This document shows, piece after piece, positions 1 to 9,851 of a DNA stretch of 64,000 nucleotides (the first letter of the stretch is position 1; each line of letters starts with the position of its first letter). The stretch comes from Topomyia yanbarensis. Lineage: Eukaryota > Arthropoda > Insecta > Diptera > Culicidae. Both the position numbers and the translations under genes were made by a program. Below the pieces are notes generated by a model that saw only the letters and a list, made by a program, of their open reading frames with translations, was not told the origin of the DNA and did no database searches. Location: positions 94,002,113 through 94,066,112 of the forward strand of contig NC_080672.1 of assembly GCF_030247195.1 (NCBI RefSeq), read 5' to 3'.

Positions 1-527
1 AGAATACCGGCAAGAGTATCGGAGAAAACTGACTGGCTTGGATAACCTCTCTGTTTCGCGGTGGGTTGGAATATCTAGCAACATTGTAGCAGAGGAGATA
101 CATGGGTTTTGTGACGCCTCTGAAGCAGCTTACGGAGCCTGTATTTTTATTGGGAAGTTACAGAGACTGGATCTGTATCCGTGCGGGTGCTGACATCCAA
201 ATCGCGGGATGCTCTACTTGAAAATCTGAAGAAGAGGAAAAGGTAGTCCATACCCCGCTTGGAATTGTCTTCAACAATATTTCTCGTTCACTTGTACGAA
301 ACGGTGCTGCAAAGCCTCCGCATCTCCGTTAGATCATTCTTTTGTACGGATTCGATGATCTTTAAGTGCTGGCTTTCGTCATCGCCACCAAGATGGAAGT
401 AATTTGTCGCTAATGGAGTCTCCGAGATCCAGCACATCACCACGAAGGAAGGTACCCGGAATCACGCCGCAGGTATAGAAAATCCAGCAGATTTAGTCTC
501 GCGTGGGATGATTCCAGCACAACTTCA
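1..527 (+). pseudogene. BEL/Pao pol fragment (RNase H region), decayed
   Basis: Seen: the frame starting at base 2 reads a segment containing GFCDASEAAYGACIFI, the RNase H signature of BEL/Pao polyproteins. It breaks after about 60 codons. After a shift, another frame carries PRLELSS, and a third carries NPADLVSRGM near 485-512, the end of the RNase H domain. The same three motifs occur in the same order in the intact BEL element at 12877-18528, but the sequences differ enough to be another family. Several frameshifts and stops make it non-functional. It is cut off by the window start on the left and by LINE sequence near 527-536 on the right. Confidence 0.85.
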
Positions 528-529
528 GT

Positions 530-874
530 ACCAATATGTTTGGTGTGTATGTAGATTTCTCAAAAGCCTTCGATCGTCTTCCTTGTCAGCTAGCTGTTGA
601 AAAGCTGATGAGAATCGGATTTCCGGACTGGTTGATCAATTGGATCTCCTCGTATCTTGCAAACTGCAGTGCATCTGTGAGACTTGGAACTGTACTTTCA
701 GACCCTTTTGACACCGCATCGGGTGTACCTCAAGGGAGTCACCTTGGACCTATTCTCTTTGTGCTCTTTGTGAATAAATTTTGCAGCGAATTGACATCGT
801 GTAATGTGATGTACGTAGATGATCTGAAAATTTATCGTATCATAACAACTCTGGTAGATCAGTCTAACTTCTGA
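530..874 (+). pseudogene. Non-LTR retrotransposon reverse transcriptase fragment
   Basis: Seen: about 112 codons with RT blocks in order: YVDFSKAFDRL, SGVPQGSHLGPILFVLFVN, then MYVDDLKIY holding the YxDD catalytic box. This is the palm of a LINE reverse transcriptase of the Jockey/I/R1 group (family knowledge); the clade is not resolved. It lacks endonuclease, thumb and the rest of ORF2, and begins directly against the BEL fragment. It differs from the LINE at 52456-54330. A relic, not a gene. Confidence 0.85.
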
Positions 875-959
875 CTTCGCACAAAGCAGAAGCAAAAAAA
901 TCGCTACGCTATAGCAAGCTATAGGCACCAGTGAATTAAGCTAGCTATTGTTCTATATC

Positions 960-2090
960 AGTGCACATACAAATTGTATCGTTGCCCCCGGCTGCGGAGT
1001 GAAACGAGTTTGCCAAAGGAAACAAAAGTGCCCGTGCTACGGGATAACACTATTTCGATCAACTTTAATAAAACTCGTGTTAGACCCACAGTTCAGGAAG
1101 TGGAACAATTAGTTAAAATGAAAATGGAGCTTAATCTCGCTGAAGTTACGTACATTCAGCCAAATCACGTAAAAACTGTGTTTTGATCACGTTTAGAAGC
1201 TTAGCACAGGCCGAAAACTTCATTGAAAAGAACAACATGCAACACGAGGTCGAATTTAATAACACCATAATCAAAATCCCCGTGCATATGGGAAACGACA
1301 TGGTATCCGTGCGTATCCATGATTTGGCCCCGCGCACTAAGAAAGATTACATCAAACAAATCATGTCGCAATATGGAGAAGTAGAATCTATTACGAATGA
1401 CACCTGGAGAATTTTTTTCGCCGGCATTCCCAACGGCGTTCGTATCGTGAGGATGCGAGTGACTAAATCGATACCTTCTTACATGACTATCGAATGCAAA
1501 TTTCCGAAGGATGGAGTGACCTATAAGCAAACAACGCTAATTACATATCCCGGGCAGACACCAACATGCCAATTCTGTAGCCATACAGCCCACTACGGAA
1601 AAACATGGGCCGAAGCAACTATTCAAAAGTCGTCTACTACAGCCAACTCTAACAAGCAGCCACCGACACCTTCAGATAAACCAGAAACAACGATCCAATT
1701 AACCAATAATGCAGGTACAACGACCACGACAACCGCTCCCAAACCAATAACTAGCATCACCAATAAAGAAGCAAATACCGATGAAGATGGATTTACAACA
1801 GCGACCTGTAAGAACAATAAACAAAACAGAAACTCTGATCGTCAACAGCAAGAAAGCAGGACGGGACGGGAACGAAAACGCGAGAGAAGGCGACCAAATG
1901 ACCCCCAAGCGGCTTCACCGCCAAGTAAAAGGATCCCAAAACGCAGCAGCAAACTGCGTCAACAGGATCTGGCAGATAGACATTCTTAGTATTCTTTTAT
2001 TTTTACTTATTGTAAAACTTAAAAGATCCACGACTCAGTTGTGGTAACGCATTGAGCCGTGTCAAATGTCAAAATGTTTGTTAGAATCTT
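960..2090 (+). pseudogene. LINE ORF1 (Gag-like) relic with 3' end
   Basis: Seen: two overlapping frames (974-1186 and 1183-1989) that join with a one-base shift in the A-run near 1170. The product has a central region with GIPNGVRIVRMRV and YPGQTPTCQFCSHTAHYGKTW, then a low-complexity Thr/Asn/Gln segment and a basic tail. Known: I/Loa-type mosquito LINE ORF1 proteins have this layout with a CCHC zinc knuckle. Here the last Cys of the knuckle is Trp, so it reads CCHW. No ORF2 follows; the frame ends at 1989 and the sequence runs into a short AT-rich 3' region. Likely a dead copy or a Gag-only derivative. Confidence 0.75.
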
Positions 2091-2939
2091 AAGAAAATTA
2101 CATATATTATTGTGATATATTCTTCGTTTTATCTATCGCCATAAGTAAAAAACTCGATTTTTTCGCTCTTGTAGAGCAGATAACCTCGTTAAGGGTTTAT
2201 ATATGTAGCGGTTCGACAAAGATTAGAAAATTACATTATTTTCTCTAAACAAGATGGCAAAATTTTATTCAAGGGTTACAACACTGTAGAACACGAAAAC
2301 ATAGGAATATTTCGGAAATTTTACTTGATGCAATGTAAAGATGAATCGAGACCCCGTAAAACGCGAGTTATAATACTAGTTTTGATGTACAAAAACTTAA
2401 AGTGTCAAGTGTTTTCAACATAAAATAAAATTGGATAACATTTTCCCACAAGCTAGTTATTTTGAAAAAGCTCCACTGCCGAAAATCTATCTTCCGTAAT
2501 TTTTGACCTAGAGTCAAAACCAAAAGTTTTTTCGATTCCTTAGAACGATAGAAATCGGAGATATTGTCAAAGCATTTCATAAAAATCCATACAAAATTGC
2601 TTATTTCATAAAAATTGCAATAAAAATGAAATGCTACGTACGTCGCTGGAGAAAGCAATTTCGAAAACATTGTGAAAATTTCAGAACGATAAAAAATATT
2701 TGTTTGCGTTATATTTTCGGCCACCGCAAAAAAAGTTGTTTAGAGAAAAACACAATCAAAGTTTTTAGTACACTCAGGGTATAAAGAACAAGCATTGGGG
2801 CAAAATTGAAAATTTGAATATTCATATGATTTTGCCGCCGTCCATATTTGGACACATTACCCTAATGCATATTTTAGGCAAATGAATAAAAATTAAATTC
2901 TTTTAAAAAATTCCACTTTTTATTAATAAGCAGTCTTCC
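2091..2939. other. No gene seen
   Basis: AT-rich DNA without supported coding signal. A minus-strand reading frame at 2368-2724 has no recognisable motif and a composition like its surroundings. Confidence 0.6.
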
Positions 2940-3305
2940 CATATGCACATCGCACACAATTTTCGCTCTGGTTCTGTGCTCATATTAAACCCACACTTCG
3001 TGTACGAACTCAAACACGCTGTTTCGTACCTAAACACGTGCACAACTGAACCCCATGTACGTACACGGTGTGCGTACACATCGGTTCGTGGCACCAATTT
3101 TCTCTTTCTTACTCTCATCGTCACTAGCGCTGACCCTTTTTGCCATGTGCGAATCGTTCTTGTGTACGCACCCGGTGTACGTACACGGATGTTTGAACTA
3201 GAGTTTGCACATCGTTCGATGTTCGAGGCGAACTTGTACATCGAGACGAAGCATGTTTGAAGTTGAACGCGTGTACGAAATTTTGTGCATAGGTACAAAA
3301 TTGTC
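2940..3305. repeat. Foldback (hairpin) element rich in GTAC
   Basis: Seen: the two halves are imperfect inverted copies. The core arms at about 3055-3085 and 3162-3192 share GTGTACGTACACCGGGTG-like sequence. The outer parts repeat ATGCACA...CAATTTTCG and TCAAACACGCT-type blocks in opposite orientation. Both strands stay open (105 and 131 codons), which follows from the mirror structure rather than coding. A MITE-like foldback; family not recognised. Confidence 0.6.
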
Positions 3306-3509
3306 CATGTTCATGGGAAGTCTGTCAATAAGGGTGTAAATATTACAAAGTACTTGTGTAAATATTATCAAATCAAGATCTTTTTTCAACCACTAGCTAT
3401 TGTGAGTCGAAATATGTTGCTTACTATGAGGTTACTTTCAGAAAATATCGAAGTAATCGCGTTGAGGTAGCGTGTTTTGAAGAGCTGCAATTTCAGTTCT
3501 AGATTTCAT

Positions 3510-3830
3510 ATCGCCATGAAAATTTGAGTAAACGCTATTAATGATATGAACTTCTAATATACGCAATATTTTTTTTTTTGCATTTTTTGGTCAAGCACTT
3601 ATAAAGTCACTTTTTCAGCACTTATAAAGTCACTTTTTCATTTAAGCGTTTTTCTGAGGTCTACCACTGTCCCATGTAGTATCAAATCATGTTATTAAAA
3701 CATCGCGAAACATCATGCTGTAAATGTTCTCAATCGATGAAATATCCGAAGAGCGTGATAAGAGTAATAAGAAAGGCTCATCATACTGTTAGGTGGATTA
3801 AACTCGTTTTTAATTGCAAAAACAGCTGTG
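3510..3830 (+). repeat. Interspersed repeat, copy 1, with 23-bp tandem duplication
   Basis: Seen: starts near AATTTGAGTAAACGCTA and ends near CTGTTAGGTGGATTAAA. Both landmarks recur in order at 45520-45780. Inside, a 23-bp segment beginning AGCACTTATAAAGTCAC is directly repeated at 3594-3639. The 3' landmark resembles the end of the culicine repeat at 42056-42105 (GCTAGGTGGATTAAAAC), so these are probably related non-autonomous elements. Confidence 0.65.
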
Positions 3831-4924
3831 TAGGTGAAAGCACGAAATTTATTGAATCAATGATACATAAATTGGTTTAAACAAAAAATGTGAAAAAATC
3901 GCGGTTTTGACTTTTCTTTTTCAAAAATTACTATAACTTTGCAAAGTTTCAACCAATAAAAAAAAAATTCTAAAAGTTGAAGGAATGGTTTAGAAAATGT
4001 TTAAAATGAAACTTCGATAATTTTTTAAAAGTGCAATTCTTTTAAAAAAGTGAAAGTAGAAATCGGGTTTTGGAAAATACCACAACATGGAGTGGAATTT
4101 AACATAAAAAAAAATCTGATAATACATTGTAACACACAACAATACTGCACAATGGCAGAAAATATGTTCCGAGCTCTCGGGCTGGTAGTTACAGAATCGA
4201 CAAATGTCATCTTGACGTTTGCCAATTTTTCAGGTGATACTTGCAAATAGACCTGGTGTTACATGTAAGTGTTTTAGCTTTAGATCTATTTCAGATTTTT
4301 AAATCTGCCAGTACTATTTTGTGAGTCTAACTAAGCGAACGAAATGTATAATTCGCGGCAGCAAAGACTGGCTTTACTGCAAAAGATTTCTTCAAGGTGA
4401 TGCAATTTGTACTTCTATTTTAAAGTCCAACTGACAAATTTCTACATGAACTAATCTAAACATAATTAAAATAGTGACAATACACGATGACGAAACTGTG
4501 AAGAATACACGACGTTGTCGAAAATTTCAGCAAACTCGTTTAAGCGGCGACTCCTAGATCCTTTATGTGGTAAACGCGTTGTAGCTGGTTTCCTACGATG
4601 TTATGCATAGTTGAAGATAAGCATACTTCTCGAGCAATAATAGCTGATGACAAAACATTTTGCAACACTAAGGACCATCATGAAAAAAGTAGTGGACCCA
4701 GCGTACTGCAGAGACTAATCGAGACTACCAACTCACGACGAAACACTCGAAATTCTACGGTACATTGTGTAGTATATCGGTATATCGGTCCCTTCAGTTG
4801 TGCCAACCGTAACCAACCAATCTAGTGATCTCATTTTCTATCTGGCTTGTAAAGTTGGTAGCAGTTATTTATTGATCGTCGCTATTGAGTTCTACAAGAT
4901 GACGACACGAATGAACTCATACTG
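3831..4924. other. No gene seen
   Basis: AT-rich, with homopolymer A and T runs around 3880-4050. Open frames at 4050-4250 and 4598-4825 show no family motif. Nothing further supported. Confidence 0.55.
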
Positions 4925-5071
4925 AATGAAGTTCATGTTTGACAATTCTCGGTGGTTTGTTTACATTGTCAATTGCGTGAGTGTGAGTGCAACGGGTGCT
5001 CATCTGTTGCATTCGAACTCACGTAACTTCCATGTAAACTAACCACCAAGAATTGTCAAACGAAGTTCATC
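4925..5071. repeat. Hairpin MITE
   Basis: Seen: the left arm (about 4925-4993) and right arm (about 5010-5071) are inverted copies. Shared blocks include TTTGACAATTCT, GGTGGTT and GTTTACAT. The short loop centres near 5000. A small non-autonomous DNA transposon; superfamily not assigned. Confidence 0.7.
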
Positions 5072-5618
5072 AGGCTTATTTTGTGAGGTTATGTTGGTTG
5101 GTGTAAAACCTAATTCGAAAGAGATTGAAGCGGAGGTGGGGATATGCTAATCTTGAAAAGAGAAATGTTGTTGAATGTGTAAAGTGCGCTACAGTTTGTA
5201 GCTTTTCAACCACTGGTGAAGCGATCCGTAATCTTCTCAGTGGCCATCGTTTAGATATTTCATGACCTGAGACATCAAAACACAATTTGTGTGTATTAAC
5301 ATTGCAGAACAATTGGTGCGTCAGAGCCTAGGAAGTTCATTATTATATAAGATTTAAAACGAATGTGCATAATCGCGTTCGGTACAATGTACGAGAGAAT
5401 CACCATACAATTCTAAGTCTAATATTCGTCGTGAAATCTGGCACAATCTGGTTTCTGGATCTTAGACATTCTCCTTGTAACTATTAATGTCTCAACCACT
5501 TGTACTTTTTCTCCCGCACGTTTTGATGTGATATCGCAATGATAATGGATACGACATGTCATCCGTTGCTTGAAAACTCGACCTTTGCAAAATTAGGGAT
5601 GATTAAGCTGACCAACTC
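5072..5618. other. No gene seen; flank of the nested CACTA-like element
   Basis: No coding or repeat signal supported. The last two bases before the element (5619-5620) are TA, matched by TA at 52390-52391. Confidence 0.5.
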
Positions 5619-5620
5619 TA

Positions 5621-5840
5621 CACTGAAGCAAAAAGACTTAAGAATTTCATAAGTCACGACTTATGAATCAACCTAATAACGATTTCATAAAACACTTATA
5701 TTTTATATACACACTCATATAGATTTCATAAGTACGTCTTATGGAATTCATTGGTATGACGTATGCATTTCATAGATGCGACTTAAGATTTTCATACACC
5801 TCATTATTGTGAAAATGTCATAATTTTTCCTCATGAAATC
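5621..5840. repeat. Left terminal and subterminal repeats of the CACTA-like element
   Basis: Seen: after the CACTG end come repeated TTTCATAAGT and ACTTATGAA-type motifs around 5651, 5667, 5711, 5731 and 5806, the same motif that fills the right end. These are candidate transposase-binding sites. The first exon starts just downstream, so the promoter is likely inside or beside this block. Confidence 0.65.
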
Positions 5841-5855
5841 AGTTCAACCGTAACC

Positions 5856-7400
5856 ATGGAAAGTGAAGGCAGCATTATTTTAAACGAAGATCAACTTGTT
5901 GCAGATTTCGAAGCAAACGCACCGTCAGAAGCGTGTTTGCAATTTTTTCAAAGTGCTAATTTGCAACTAAGAGATTTAATAGCTTTTGAGGAAGAAAATT
6001 TCAGGTCAATAGCGGAACAACACTCTGTTCCATTCGATTTGGTTTGGCACTGGGTTACAAATTGGCGGAAGAAAAATGTAAGTATAATTTCTCCAATAAG
6101 TTCAGCCGGGAAATGAGCCGGAATGCTGGTTCTAGTTAGTATTCCGGCTCCAGCGACACCCAATTCTAATTATAATCGGTTGTATCACTGGAGCCGGAAT
6201 GCTAACTTGAACCACTAGGCCCTTGCGTCCATTTTCATTACGATCATTTTTACTGCCACTTTTTTATTTTCCTAGAATTTGGAAAACATCGTATTCGTCG
6301 AAGATGAGCAAGCGGAAGTACATGTGAACCGGAACTCGCCCACGCATGAACTGGATCTATCGCTAGGTTCCGCTAGGGACTCTAACCCTAGTACCGCCGA
6401 CTGCAAGGTACTTAAGTTTTACTCTTCAAGCCAATATTTGGAATCCTTCGCACAAAACGAATAGTATGGCTATCGAATTATTACGTAATTTGTTTTTTAG
6501 GAAGTAGATGAATACCCAGCTGTCACACACGGTAAATCTTGTTTTCTCTCGCCGCATAATCTACGCGTTCTGTTAGAGAAAACTGATTTTGGAAAACAGA
6601 TTCTGAAGCACGCGACAACGCACACTCTTTCCGACGCAGGGCGGAAACTGGTTGTCGATACGGTCGCTCGCTTTCTCATATCCCTGGGGCGTAAAACTAC
6701 CGTCGAAACATTGAGTGACCTCAGCGACGTGATCGTATGCGTCTTCACTCACGAATCGAAGGTAAAACGTAACGATAATATTACATAATTCCTTGCAATG
6801 AGTGAATGAATTTTTATATAACATACATTCAACAAAATTTATATTTTAGGAGACGTACTATTTACCAAAATCAGGCCGAACGAATCCCGGCGGAAAGATC
6901 TTTAGCAGAATAAATTATATAAAGCAGTCCGAACGTCAAAGAGCCAATAAAGAGAAAACGCACACCGCTCCCGAAATCGAAGGGAACATCGAATCTTGTG
7001 AGCAAACGGCTGAAGTACAAGCAGCAGTGCAGTGGCTCAGCTTAAATACATCCCCTTGGCCAACCGTACTTTCGCTGTGGGAAGTCAGTTTCCCTACGAG
7101 GAAGCAATTTTTGCGGAAATTTGGTCATGCGCAGCAGTTGATCAACGACTATCCACAGCTGCAAGAAGAGTTTGGATACCAACTGGTAAAGCAATCTAGA
7201 AATCATCAGTACCACAATTAGATTGTTTCTCTTTCAGTTGGATATTGATTTTTGGAAGCTCGGTTTGGGGAACCCGGCAGAATATTCCCAAAAGTGGGAG
7301 GCACTATATGAACCCGTGGCACAATTCGTAAACAAGAACGGAAAGGACTCTTCGTCGAAGCGCTTGGTGCAAGGTTTAAGAAACACCGCAAATTCTTCCG
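5856..7400 (+). CDS. CACTA-like element gene, exons 1-5 (unknown N-terminal protein)
   Basis: Seen: ATG at 5856 in good context (AACCATGG). Five exons stay open with GT-AG borders: 5856-6077, 6276-6407, 6501-6761, 6850-7185 and 7238-7400. The first four end in phase 0 and the fifth in phase 1, totalling 371 codons plus one base. Exon 1 encodes an acidic helical segment ending FDLVWHWVTNWRKKN. Exons 3-4 encode ARFLISLGRKTTVETLSDL, ETYYLPKSGRTNPGGKIF and a Trp-rich part (WLSLNTSPWPTVLSLWEV). I recognise this as a type common in multicopy uncharacterised insect proteins but cannot name a domain. Exon 5 joins in phase to exon 6 at 9852. It may be a regulatory or DNA-binding partner of the transposase, or the N-terminal part of the same protein. 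No frameshift was seen in these exons. Confidence 0.7.
6092..6214. repeat. MITE copy inside intron 1
   Basis: Seen: TTCAGCCGG, CATTCCGGCTCCAG-like blocks and TCACTGGAGCCGGAATG occur in inverted arrangement, as in the full copy at 57811-57979. The right end is degraded. It sits between splice sites 6078 and 6275, so it does not break the frame. Confidence 0.75.
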
Positions 7401-7547
7401 GTAAGAAACTGACACTAGTTTGAAACATTTCATGAATCACTCTTCTGACACGCTATACAATAAACAAATAGAGCACTATTCACACTACGTCGGGCCATCT
7501 GCTGGATTCTTCTCCCGAGTTCTCAGTAAATAAGTTGTAAAGAGTGT

Positions 7548-7636
7548 GTTCGGAATTCTGAATGGTTTCAATTCTAATGCAACATTCGCATTGTTACACA
7601 TGAACTGATATTCACAAATCATTCAGAATTCCGAAC
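7548..7636. repeat. Short hairpin MITE with 17-bp perfect inverted ends
   Basis: Seen: GTTCGGAATTCTGAATG at 7548-7564 is the exact reverse complement of 7620-7636, with a 55-bp spacer. Confidence 0.7.
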
Positions 7637-8581
7637 CGATTTCTAGATGTTTTGACACGGGATTTCCCATATAGGACCATTTGAATAAGCTTGCTAGATT
7701 TCTGCTCACATTTAACTTGTCCTGTCTTTTATTAGACGATACATCGGGTTTCGTCAACAAGTTTGTTTTGCTTTGCTACTGCGAACAGAAAATCTCGTCC
7801 GACGAACAACTTTTGTTAGTCCGATTCGTTTGTTGTTGGACCGAATCGACAATTTTGTCGGACGTTGCGCCCACCTGAGTAACGTCAGAAGAAATAAACA
7901 AGAAAGATAATCAGCTGAACAGAAACATCTCATGGATTGCTTAATTGTAACTGGGATTCAGAGAGAAAATTATTCAGAATCAAATTTTGGTAGTTGGACC
8001 CGATTTTTGAACATATTAGAAATTGATTAGATAAATTACAACAATAAACAACTGCGCTCGCTTTGGTGTTAGGTATGTATGTATGTCTAAATTGACAAAC
8101 TAGTAACTTGTTGGATTTTCAGAAGGAATTTCAAACACCCTCCACACCAGTTTCTAGGAGTGTGTTATTGATGGCGTGAATTATAAAATAGAAAACGAGT
8201 GATCGTAACTGGAAATGTCTAGTCGTTTCCAGTGCAGAATTGCTTTCGCCGTGCAGTAAAATCAGGACGAGTTTGAGTTCTTTCAGGTCTATCCAACAAG
8301 ACCATCGAACGAGTAAAATATTTCTTGATCGACAGCGTTTACACTACTCGGTGATAAGATGGGGCCAATCAACGGTTCGATTTGTTCCTGTTATCTGATC
8401 CGATAACGGTGCGGTGATCCGTGGATCTAAGATAACTAATGCATCTTTAAATTTATCTTAGATAAATCTAATTAAAAAGTACCCTGATGCCAAAGAAATA
8501 ATTCCTGGAGAGCTGCTTGCTCGAGGCAATCCCAATGATTCAGTTAACAAAAGTTAGTAGATTTACAATTATATACTTAAG

Positions 8582-8674
8582 GGCCGATTTCTTCACACTT
8601 GCTTAACATTTAAATCGGGTTTTCCAGAGCGTTAAACCTGGATTAAACGTTAAGCGAGGGTGAAGAAATCGGCC
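8582..8674. repeat. Hairpin MITE with GGCCGATTTCTTCAC ends
   Basis: Seen: the two halves are inverted copies over about 42 bp each, starting GGCCGATTTCTTCAC on one strand and the same on the other, with few mismatches and almost no loop. Flanks (TTAAG left, GTAAG right) do not give a clean target duplication. Confidence 0.8.
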
Positions 8675-9851
8675 GTAAGTGATGTAGACTATCCGTCTAT
8701 AAGATTGATGCAGACGCTTATTGCTGTTAGTACTGACGTACATACACAAGTTCTGCGTCATATCAATAAATGTAGGTACAACGTACCGGGTATCTAAATA
8801 TTCCATAGGAAAAATGTACTTTGGAAAACTACGACTAGAGCGGAAAATTTAATACTTTTGCATTGAAACAACAAACAAGCAAAATGCAATGCTTTACCGT
8901 GGACTATGTGGTGTGAATATAGTCCTTATCAACGCATCCTTAAGAACGATCAGCCGGTCAACGTCCTCAATAATGTAATGAAATCTTGACCAGCGCTATA
9001 CAGATGACAGCCTTAAGTTGGTAAAAATCGCTTAGTTTGCTTTGCAATGATGACTCCAGTGAAAAATTTATTTAAAAATAAATAACTTGTACAGAAGGCT
9101 TTTCGGCTATTTCTTTTCACCGACTCCTACATCGAAGTACTCCAGTTCCAATCGGACCCTTTAAGTATATAGATAGCTGACTTCGCCGCTCTGATAAAAA
9201 TAAACTTGCACTTTTTTGTCTGCAATGTTCAGAATTAAGAAACTGCATATTCTTGTTCCTCTTATCGAAACATTACTGGTATTGAGCATGTTAGCAGAAG
9301 GATTAGGGTATAATTCATTAGTTAAGGACCAAAGCCGACTAAGTTAAAATAATTGTAACAGCAGTACTAAAATTAACGAAAATGAAATGATGAAATTGCC
9401 TTTATGCACTGTTGATGTGTCAATTGGTTGTTCGTTATTCAAACGCACATTGTTCAACAGCATTACCGAATAATGAAATGAATGTTTGTCAGGATATACA
9501 TTCAAAGGCTTAGAATGTGGGGAAGTGATAATCTCAGTTTGTTTACTTTTGTATTACTGTAATACTCGAATAGCGACAATCGTGTTTCTCTTGTTCTACG
9601 TAAACGCATCACATCGAAAATAGTGTCCATTACCATGCTTCCTGCGATCATGTGGTCGGTGTTAAGTCAGACCGGACTAAGTCGCTAAACTTCTAGGTGC
9701 CTAATGTTCTTAACCCTTAAATGCATGAAACTCATTTTTTAAGCATCTGCAATATCGTCGCGATTTTCTATTTATTCTTTGTTGTTTGATTTTCAATAAG
9801 AGTTGCTCGATTTGCTACAAACATTTACAATACTTCTATTGTTTTTTTCAG

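Larger units (their letters stand above)
7401..9851. other. Large intron 5 of the CACTA-like gene
   Basis: Donor GTAAG at 7401 and acceptor TTTTTTTCAG ending at 9851, 2451 bp against 52-198 bp for the other introns. The excess is partly explained by MITE insertions at 7548-7636 and 8582-8674. No coding sequence is supported within it; the short frames at 7681-7878 and 8603-8806 have no motif. Confidence 0.6.

Noticed and set aside
4598..4825. Possible 75-codon gene
   Set aside because: Chance-length frame without recognisable domain or codon signal.
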